Shown here: piece after piece, positions 6,636-11,369 of the stretch | Layout of the letters: every line of letters begins with the position of its first letter | Numbering within the stretch: position 1 is the first letter of the stretch | Source: Peptococcaceae bacterium | Lineage (GTDB): Bacteria; Bacillota; Peptococcia; Peptococcales; Peptococcaceae | Reading direction: 5' to 3' | Assembly: GCA_017383785.1 (NCBI GenBank) | Contig: JAFNVD010000231.1 | Span: 1-11,369 of the forward strand | DNA: 11,369 nucleotides | Program-made: the position numbers and the translations under genes | Notes under the pieces: generated by a model | The model's database searches: none | What the model was told of the DNA's origin: nothing | Seen by the model: only the letters and a program-made list of their open reading frames with translations

Positions 6636-7640
6636 GTGCAATTTCTTGAAAAATCAAAATTAGGCGTCTTATTAATGCAGCTCAATGTACAGTATCGCCT
6701 GTTGGTGCCGGTAGAATATAAAGGCTTGACACAGTTTGCACCATATAGTCAGGTGGAGTATGGGGTATCACAGTTTTATCTGGATGGCAATGTTACCGTG
6801 TCTCCAAAAACAGTGTATTTACCTCAATCTGAAGCCATGTATAAATTCAGTGCTCAGGGCAAAAAACTGGCTATCGAAGAAATGCCTGCATTGGAACATA
6901 TGCAAGTGCTTTTTGGCGTGCGTCATTGCGATACAAAAGCCATCGCTTGTTTAGATAAAGTCTTTTTAGATGAACAGTTCCCGGATCCACAATATAAAGA
7001 TAAACGAGACAAAACGATCGTGTTTGCCTTGGCTTGCAACAATCCAAAAGCGACTTGTTTCTGTGAATCTATGGGGATTGATCGTGCCCATGCAGATAAC
7101 AGTGTAGCCGATGTACAGGTATATGATTTGGGCGATGTGTATGGATTTGAAGCCGTGAGCGAAAAAGGGAAAGCATGTTTAGACGGTTTGACAGGGTTAA
7201 ACGAAGGGGCAAGTAGATTACCGGATCAGAAACCGCAGAGCATTGCTTTTGATGCAGCCAATCTGCCGGAAAAATTAAAAGATATGTTTGATCACCCAAT
7301 CTGGGATGAATATGCGTTCAAGTGCTTAAATTGCGGTACATGCAGTTATATCTGTCCAACATGTCACTGCTTTGATATCAACAATAAAATGCGTGGTACC
7401 ACAGGGCTGAAACTGCGTACCTGGGACAGTTGCATGTTTGGTGAATATACTCAGATGGCCGGCGGACACAATCCGCGTCCGGGTAAAAAAGAACGTGTAC
7501 GTAATCGATTCCTGCACAAATTACAGTATTTCAATGAAAAACATGATATGTCCTTGTGTGTAGGCTGTGGCCGTTGCATTGCGAAATGCCCGGTAAATAT
7601 GGATATTACAAAATTTATCCGTCAGGTAATTGCGGAATAA
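6636..7640 (+). CDS. flxB: FlxB, AsrA-like 4Fe-4S dicluster subunit
   Basis: The 334-residue protein resembles anaerobic sulfite reductase subunit A and related hydrogenase iron-sulfur subunits. The N-terminal part carries GVRHCDTKAI and a CNNPKATCFC segment, both typical of this group. The C-terminal half has C230-x2-C233-x2-C236-x3-C240-P-T-C243-H-C245, then C266 in WDSCMFGEY, then C308-x2-C311-x2-C314-x3-C318-P. It should relay electrons from the FlxA flavin. The GTG at 6636 is the start, with GGGAGG (6622-6627) 8 bases before it and a 14-base gap to flxC. A sulfite reductase reading was considered, but no AsrC-type sirohaem subunit is present and the Hdr neighbours settle the case for Flx. 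Confidence 0.9.
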   Translation: MQFLEKSKLGVLLMQLNVQYRLLVPVEYKGLTQFAPYSQVEYGVSQFYLDGNVTVSPKTVYLPQSEAMYKFSAQGKKLAIEEMPALEHMQVLFGVRHCDTKAIACLDKVFLDEQFPDPQYKDKRDKTIVFALACNNPKATCFCESMGIDRAHADNSVADVQVYDLGDVYGFEAVSEKGKACLDGLTGLNEGASRLPDQKPQSIAFDAANLPEKLKDMFDHPIWDEYAFKCLNCGTCSYICPTCHCFDINNKMRGTTGLKLRTWDSCMFGEYTQMAGGHNPRPGKKERVRNRFLHKLQYFNEKHDMSLCVGCGRCIAKCPVNMDITKFIRQVIAE

Positions 7641-7653
7641 GGAGGGGGAAGAC

Positions 7654-8493
7654 ATGAAAGCTTCAGCAAATGATATTAAACGAATCAATAATTTGATTCC
7701 AAAAGTAGGCGTTGTGCGTGAAATTTTGGATGAAACCCCTGATGTTAAAACATTCCGCATCAGCACACCGGAAGGGGAAAAACCATTCAGCCCTATGCCG
7801 GGACAGCTGGGTATGTACTCTATGCCGGCAGTGGGCGAAGCAATGTTTTCTGTTACCAGTCAAGGGCCTGATTATATCGATATGGCTATCAAAAAGACCG
7901 GTGTATTGACAGAAGCATTACATGCAATGGAAGTAGGTCAGGAAGTAGGGATTCGTGGGCCATACGGCAATGGTTTCCCAATTGAAAGTTTAAAAGGCCG
8001 TGATATTACCTTTATTGCCGGCGGTATTGGTCTGGCACCTGTACGCAGTTTGATTTTATACTGTTTAGAACATCGTGCAGAGTTTGGCAAAATCAATATT
8101 ATTTACGGCGGACGCAGCAAAGATGATTTGTGCTTCAAACAGGATTTGTTTGAAAACTGGGCCAATCTTGAAGATGCCGATGTATATGTTACCATTGACC
8201 GTCCACAGGAAGGCTGGGATGGCCATGTAGGTATGGTTCCTGATTATCTGCGTGAAATTTCTCCGAATCCGGAAGTAGCGGTGGTATGCGGTCCTCCGAT
8301 TATGATTAAATTCACACTGATTGCACTAAGAGAACTGGGCTTTAAAGATGAAGATATCATTACAACTTTAGAGCTGCGCATGAAATGCGGCATTGGTAAA
8401 TGCGGGCGATGCAATATCGGGTCCAACTATGTATGTTTAGACGGTCCTGTATTTACACAGGCACAGTTGAACGAAATGCCAAACGAATATTAA
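7654..8493 (+). CDS. flxA: FlxA, FAD/NAD(P)-binding oxidoreductase (NADH-oxidising subunit)
   Basis: FlxA is the expected entry point for electrons from NADH. The 279-residue protein has the ferredoxin-NADP reductase fold of the PyrK/AsrB/HydG group: an FAD-binding strand MFSVTS at 64-69, the GPYGNGFP segment at 102-109, the nucleotide-binding IAGGIGLAPVRS at 121-132, and the CGPPIM motif at 212-217. At the C-terminus C245-x4-C250-x2-C253-x7-C261 should hold a [2Fe-2S] cluster, as in PyrK. NADH rather than NADPH is inferred from studied Flx complexes. The ATG at 7654 is chosen because GGAGG at 7641-7645 lies 8 bases upstream; an earlier in-frame GTG at 7630 would precede that site. It is the last gene of the operon, and its stop lies 2 bases before a long hairpin. 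Confidence 0.93.
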   Translation: MKASANDIKRINNLIPKVGVVREILDETPDVKTFRISTPEGEKPFSPMPGQLGMYSMPAVGEAMFSVTSQGPDYIDMAIKKTGVLTEALHAMEVGQEVGIRGPYGNGFPIESLKGRDITFIAGGIGLAPVRSLILYCLEHRAEFGKINIIYGGRSKDDLCFKQDLFENWANLEDADVYVTIDRPQEGWDGHVGMVPDYLREISPNPEVAVVCGPPIMIKFTLIALRELGFKDEDIITTLELRMKCGIGKCGRCNIGSNYVCLDGPVFTQAQLNEMPNEY

Positions 8494-8495
8494 TT

Positions 8496-8615
8496 TGACA
8501 TATCTTTTTTGCACCTGACTGTGTTGTTTTCAAATTTGTTCACCTTGCGTACCTTAAGTACGCGTCGTTCACAAATTCGAAAGCCGCCTTGTCAGGTACA
8601 AAAAATCTAATGTCA
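8496..8615. repeat. 120-nt imperfect inverted repeat (possible MITE or dispersed palindromic element)
   Basis: The whole segment folds on itself in one register. The paired blocks are TGACAT (8496-8501)/ATGTCA (8610-8615), TTTTTTG (8505-8511)/CAAAAAA (8599-8605), ACCTGAC (8513-8519)/GTCAGGT (8591-8597), GTTTTC/GAAAGC (8526-8531/8579-8584), AATTTGT (8533-8539)/ACAAATT (8571-8577) and GCGTAC (8547-8552)/GTACGC (8558-8563). The loop is CTTAA. All blocks except the outermost (off by one base) lie on the same pairing axis, so it is one hairpin rather than chance. It starts 2 bases after the flxA stop and precedes the terminator. It may be a mobile or repetitive intergenic element, or an mRNA 3'-end stabiliser. 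No copies elsewhere in the window. Confidence 0.7.
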
Positions 8616-8631
8616 GATAAACTGAAATTTT

Positions 8632-8667
8632 GCGGGATACTGAAATGGTGTCCCGCTTTTATTTTTT
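8632..8667 (+). terminator. Intrinsic terminator of the hdr-flx operon
   Basis: GCGGGATAC (8632-8640) pairs with GTGTCCCGC (8648-8656) through 9 base pairs, one of them G-U, around a 7-base loop TGAAATG. TTTTATTTTTT follows directly. This GC-rich stem and U-tract is a textbook rho-independent terminator, so the downstream HEAT/TPR genes are probably transcribed separately or by read-through. Confidence 0.88.
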
Positions 8668-8669
8668 GT

Positions 8670-8696
8670 TTGCACAAGTCCTAGAATGGGTATATG
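8670..8696 (+). promoter_or_regulatory. Weak promoter candidate for the HEAT/TPR genes
   Basis: TTGCAC (8670-8675) and TATATG (8691-8696) are spaced by 15 bases, between the terminator and the ribosome binding site. Both boxes are poor matches and the spacer is short. A promoter is expected here because a terminator lies just upstream, but the sequence support is thin. Confidence 0.25.
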
Positions 8697-8734
8697 TATT
8701 GCATAAGAAACCAGACGTATGGGAGGGTTACAAG

Positions 8735-9373
8735 ATGCGTACAGATTACAAAAAATTAATTACAGATTATATTGCTGGGCAGAATTATGATGCAATAGTA
8801 AAGATTGGACAGGAAAATAATGCGAAAGCGCTTCGCTTTGTGCAGATGAATATATGGGGCGATTATCGTAAGGAACTGCGCTGGTATGCGTTGTCTGCGT
8901 TGGAACAATTGGCAAAAGAATTTGCCTCTGAATATGATGAGGTATATCGCAATGTAATTCGTCGTGCGGTATGGGCTATGGCAGATGAAAGCGGCAATGT
9001 GCCTTGGGCAGCGCCTGAAATGATGGCAGTGGTTATCAAAGCAGCACCGGCACAGTACAAAGACTTTGTGAAAATCATGGTGCATAATGGGTTGGATAGT
9101 CCAATGTGTCATCATGGTGTATTGTGGGCTGTTGGATATTTGGGCAAAGAGTATTATGCAGAGATAGAACCGTTTATGCCAAAATTGATGAAGTTTTTAG
9201 ATGCAAAAGATGATGAATTGCGTGGTTTGGCAATCTGGGCACTGAAAGCATTGCAATATGAACCGGCGTTTGATAAAATAAACAGTATGGCAGAAGATAC
9301 GGCAGTGGCATGGATTTATGAAGATGGCATACTGCAGCAAAAAACAATTGGCCAAATAATGAATAAAGGTTGA
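8735..9373 (+). CDS. HEAT-repeat protein of unknown function
   Basis: This 212-residue soluble protein is almost entirely alpha-helical with repeated helix pairs of the HEAT type, for example around LRWYALSALEQLAKEF, GVLWAVGYLGKEYY and LRGLAIWALKALQYE. The segment D84-E85-S86-G87 followed by W91-A-A-P94-E95 resembles the signature of HEAT proteins I recall from Desulfovibrio (DVU0298-type), but I could not check this. No catalytic or metal-binding motif is visible; such proteins usually act as scaffolds. The ATG at 8735 is chosen because GGGAGGG (8721-8727) precedes it by 7-8 bases. A longer reading would run through the terminator hairpin. The stop is 6 bases before the TPR gene, so the two form a unit. 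A link to the Flx-Hdr complex is suggested only by adjacency. Confidence 0.8.
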   Translation: MRTDYKKLITDYIAGQNYDAIVKIGQENNAKALRFVQMNIWGDYRKELRWYALSALEQLAKEFASEYDEVYRNVIRRAVWAMADESGNVPWAAPEMMAVVIKAAPAQYKDFVKIMVHNGLDSPMCHHGVLWAVGYLGKEYYAEIEPFMPKLMKFLDAKDDELRGLAIWALKALQYEPAFDKINSMAEDTAVAWIYEDGILQQKTIGQIMNKG

Positions 9374-9379
9374 TGCACG

Positions 9380-10180
9380 ATGACACAAGAAAAAACACTG
9401 GCACGTCTGCAATGGGAGCAAGCGGTAGAAAACGAAGATTTTGCCCAGGCAGATAAATTATTTTTCAAGTTGAAAGATGATGGACAGTTGGATTCTGAAA
9501 TTGCATATGTAATGGGAATTTGGTATCGACAGATGCATCAATATTCTAATTCTGTAGGTGCACTGGGGCTTGGGCTGGTAGCCAAACCTGACAGCTATGA
9601 GTTATACTATGAAGCCGGTAATACTTTAATGGAAATGGGTATGGACGAAGCTGCGGAGAAACAGTATCGTTCTTGCTTAACATTAAAGCCAAGCTATGTG
9701 GATGCCTTGTATTGTTTGGGAAAAGTACTTGCCAATCAAAATAAAATGGATGAAGCAAGGGTACAGTATTGCAAAGCTTTGAAGCTCATCGACACTGTAG
9801 AAGAAATGATTGTATTGGCAGTAGAGTTTTCTGCCATCGGGGATGTAGATCAGGCCATCCATGTATATTATCAGGCATTGTTAAAAGAACCGGAGAATTT
9901 TTATCTTTACTCTAATATTGGTGTAGAACTGGCGGAACAAGGTGACTATCGCGATGCCCAGTTCTGCCATGAAAAAGCAATGCAAATGGCACCGGATGTG
10001 GCAGATATCTGGTATAACGCTGCGTGTGCGTATACATTGATGAATGAACCAATGCGCGGGCTTTTAGCATTGGAAAAAGCAATCACACTGGATCCGGAAA
10101 ATCGCAATTATGCAGCACAGGATCCGGAGTTAGAAAACTTGCATAAACACAAACGATTCTGGAAATTGGTAAAAGGATAA
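9380..10180 (+). CDS. Tetratricopeptide repeat (TPR) protein
   Basis: The 266-residue protein consists of about six consecutive TPRs, at 38-71, 72-105, 106-138, 139-172, 173-206 and 207-240, with a degenerate helical pair before them. Each shows the usual small-residue and aromatic pattern (for example SYELYYEAGNTLMEMG and IWYNAACAYTLMNEP). The C-terminal tail, with DPELENL and RFWKLVK, is common at the end of TPR proteins. There is no signal peptide, no membrane helix and no enzymatic domain, so it is probably a cytoplasmic protein-binding adaptor. The start ATG at 9380 has AAAGG (9365-9369) upstream. It lies 6 bases after the HEAT gene and ends before an intrinsic terminator. The partner is not known; the HEAT protein or a redox complex are the obvious candidates. 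Confidence 0.9.
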   Translation: MTQEKTLARLQWEQAVENEDFAQADKLFFKLKDDGQLDSEIAYVMGIWYRQMHQYSNSVGALGLGLVAKPDSYELYYEAGNTLMEMGMDEAAEKQYRSCLTLKPSYVDALYCLGKVLANQNKMDEARVQYCKALKLIDTVEEMIVLAVEFSAIGDVDQAIHVYYQALLKEPENFYLYSNIGVELAEQGDYRDAQFCHEKAMQMAPDVADIWYNAACAYTLMNEPMRGLLALEKAITLDPENRNYAAQDPELENLHKHKRFWKLVKG

Positions 10181-10193
10181 TAGGTTTTGATAC

Positions 10194-10227
10194 AACTGCT
10201 CTCTATTTTTAAAGGGCAGTTTTTTTA
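10194..10227 (+). terminator. Intrinsic terminator after the TPR gene
   Basis: AACTGCTCT (10194-10202) pairs with AGGGCAGTT (10213-10221) through 9 base pairs with one G-U, around a 10-base loop, and is followed by a run of T. It lies 14 bases after the stop codon and separates the HEAT/TPR unit from the polymerase gene. Confidence 0.82.
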
Positions 10228-10253
10228 TGTAAAGAAATACTATGTGCAATGCA

Positions 10254-10282
10254 TTGCATTTGCAAAACAGATATGCTATAAT
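10254..10282 (+). promoter_or_regulatory. Extended -10 promoter of the Y-family polymerase gene
   Basis: TATAAT (10277-10282) is preceded by TGC, giving an extended -10 element, and TTGCAT (10254-10259) lies 17 bases upstream as a partial -35 box. Transcription would start near 10289, inside the LexA box. Confidence 0.65.
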
Positions 10283-10283
10283 T

Positions 10284-10297
10284 CGAATAAATGTTCG
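10284..10297 (+). promoter_or_regulatory. LexA (SOS) box
   Basis: CGAATAAATGTTCG matches the Gram-positive LexA operator CGAAC-RNRY-GTTCG at all positions but one (T in place of C at position 5). It begins 2 bases after the -10 box and spans the expected transcription start, so bound LexA would block the promoter. The gene it controls is an SOS-type polymerase, which supports the call. Confidence 0.85.
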
Positions 10298-10348
10298 ATT
10301 GTTTTAATTGCTATTTTGAGATCATTTTTCAGAAAGGAGTGGCCATTT

Positions 10349-11369
10349 ATGACAAAGCGGGAGCGTATTTATGCCACCATTGATTTAAAGTCATTTTATG
10401 CATCGGTAGAATGTGTTGAGCGTGGGTTGAATCCTATGACGACCCATTTGGTAGTAGCCGATGCGGCCCGCAGTGAAAAAACCATTTGTTTGGCAGTATC
10501 GCCATCGTTAAAAGCCTATGGTATTCCGGGCAGAGCCAGACTGTTTGAGGTTGTGCAGCGTGTAAAGGAAATCAATAGTGAACGTAAATGGGCTGCTCCG
10601 CATCATCAGCTGGAAGGGGCTTCTTTTGATGTCTATGCACTCAAACGCTATCCGGAATTAGCATTGGATTATATTGCCGCGGTACCGCGTATGGCATTGT
10701 ATCTGGAGTATAGTGCTCGTATTTATAGTGTGTATCTCAAATATATAGCACCGGAAGATATCCATGTTTATTCTATCGATGAAGTGTTTTTGGATCTCAC
10801 AGACTATTTGCACACCTATCACAAAACGGCCAGAGAATTGGTAAAAACAATAATTCAGGATATTTATCAAACTACCGGGATTACAGCTACGGCGGGATTG
10901 GGGAGCAATCTGTATTTGAGCAAGGTGGCCATGGATATTATGGCCAAGCGTACCCCAGCTGACGAAGATGGTGTACGAATCGCTGAACTGGACGAGATCC
11001 GTTATAGACGTGAACTGTGGACCCATAGGCCAATCACAGATTTTTGGCGTGTGGGGAAAGGCTATGCGAGAAAGCTGGAGGAAAAAGGCTTGTACACCAT
11101 GGGGGATATTGCACGATGCTCATTGGGTACAGCGCAGGACTTTCATAATGAAGACTTGCTGTATAAACTGTTTGGCATCAATGCAGAGCTGCTGATCGAT
11201 CATGCATGGGGGTATGAGCCTTGTACGATGGCAGATATCAAAGCATATAAGCCGGAACGCAGCAGTGTAGGATCCGGGCAGGTGCTGCATACACCATATA
11301 CGTATGAAAAAGCAAAACTTGTGGTGCAGGAAATGACAGAGCTATTGGTATTGGATTTGGTAGAAAAAC
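10349..11369 (+). CDS. Y-family DNA polymerase (UmuC/Pol V-like), 3'-truncated
   Basis: This is the N-terminal 340 residues of an error-prone translesion polymerase of the UmuC/YqjW/UvrX type. The frame is open to the window edge without a stop. The catalytic carboxylates are present: D12 in IDLKSFYASVEC and D144-E145 in YSIDEVFLDLT. The fingers/palm region has AVSPSLKAYGIPGRARLFEV, and a GLGSNLYLSKVAMDIMAK segment near 187-204 is typical of the palm. The WRVGKGYARKLEEKGLYTMGD stretch near 233-253 is the helix-hairpin-helix of the thumb. Position 13 is Leu where UmuC proteins often have Cys. The ATG at 10349 follows GGAG (10336-10339) by 9 bases. No UmuD-like gene precedes it. The upstream LexA box indicates induction on DNA damage. 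Confidence 0.92.
   Translation, partial: MTKRERIYATIDLKSFYASVECVERGLNPMTTHLVVADAARSEKTICLAVSPSLKAYGIPGRARLFEVVQRVKEINSERKWAAPHHQLEGASFDVYALKRYPELALDYIAAVPRMALYLEYSARIYSVYLKYIAPEDIHVYSIDEVFLDLTDYLHTYHKTARELVKTIIQDIYQTTGITATAGLGSNLYLSKVAMDIMAKRTPADEDGVRIAELDEIRYRRELWTHRPITDFWRVGKGYARKLEEKGLYTMGDIARCSLGTAQDFHNEDLLYKLFGINAELLIDHAWGYEPCTMADIKAYKPERSSVGSGQVLHTPYTYEKAKLVVQEMTELLVLDLVEK

Noticed and set aside
6636..8493. Anaerobic sulfite reductase subunits AsrA and AsrB
   Set aside because: FlxB and FlxA are homologous to these, but no sirohaem AsrC subunit is present and the genes are embedded with hdrCBA and an MvhD-like gene.
8630..8734. 35-residue N-terminal extension of the HEAT protein
   Set aside because: It would translate through the terminator hairpin and its T-tract; GGGAGGG before the ATG at 8735 gives a better start.
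1..11369. CRISPR arrays, tRNA or rRNA genes, transposase genes
   Set aside because: No regularly spaced direct repeats, no cloverleaf or rRNA-like stretch and no transposase-like protein was seen on either strand.

Overview
The window comes from an anaerobic, moderately AT-rich bacterium, most likely a member of the Bacillota. The reasons are strong AGGAGG-type ribosome binding sites, a Gram-positive-style LexA box in front of a Y-family polymerase gene, and a cytoplasmic iron-sulfur/flavin redox operon typical of strict anaerobes. A Negativicutes such as an Acidaminococcus or Phascolarctobacterium relative would fit, but this placement is impression, not proof. All genes lie on the + strand.

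Layout: (1) 2-1288 is the 3' part of a monovalent cation:proton antiporter with two C-terminal RCK_C/TrkA_C domains. (2) 1289-1722 is a control region holding an intrinsic terminator (1356-1390), a Rex-like operator (1580-1597), a good sigma-70-type promoter (1606-1634) and a GTG start overlapped by an ATG-TGA start-stop element. (3) 1723-8493 is a tight seven-gene operon, hdrC-hdrB-hdrA-flxD-flxC-flxB-flxA, encoding a complete Flx-Hdr complex (NADH dehydrogenase/heterodisulfide reductase). (4) 8494-8667 carries a 120-nt imperfect hairpin and then an intrinsic terminator. (5) 8735-10180 is a two-gene unit coding for a HEAT-repeat protein and a TPR protein, closed by a terminator at 10194-10227. 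(6) From 10254 to the end there is a LexA-box promoter and the first 340 codons of a UmuC/Pol V-like Y-family polymerase, cut by the window edge.

How the operon should work: FlxA oxidises NADH on FAD. Electrons pass through the FlxB and FlxC ferredoxin-like subunits and FlxD (MvhD-type [2Fe-2S]) to the HdrA flavin. There they are expected to be bifurcated, one path to ferredoxin or flavodoxin and the other through HdrC to the HdrB noncubane [4Fe-4S] clusters that reduce a disulfide. In Desulfovibrio the homologous Flx-Hdr complex is linked to ethanol metabolism and proposed to use the DsrC disulfide. No DsrC, alcohol dehydrogenase or hydrogenase gene is present here, so the disulfide substrate is open. 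A Rex-like operator next to the promoter would make sense for an NADH-consuming complex. The HEAT and TPR genes downstream have no obvious catalytic role and are separated from the operon by a terminator.
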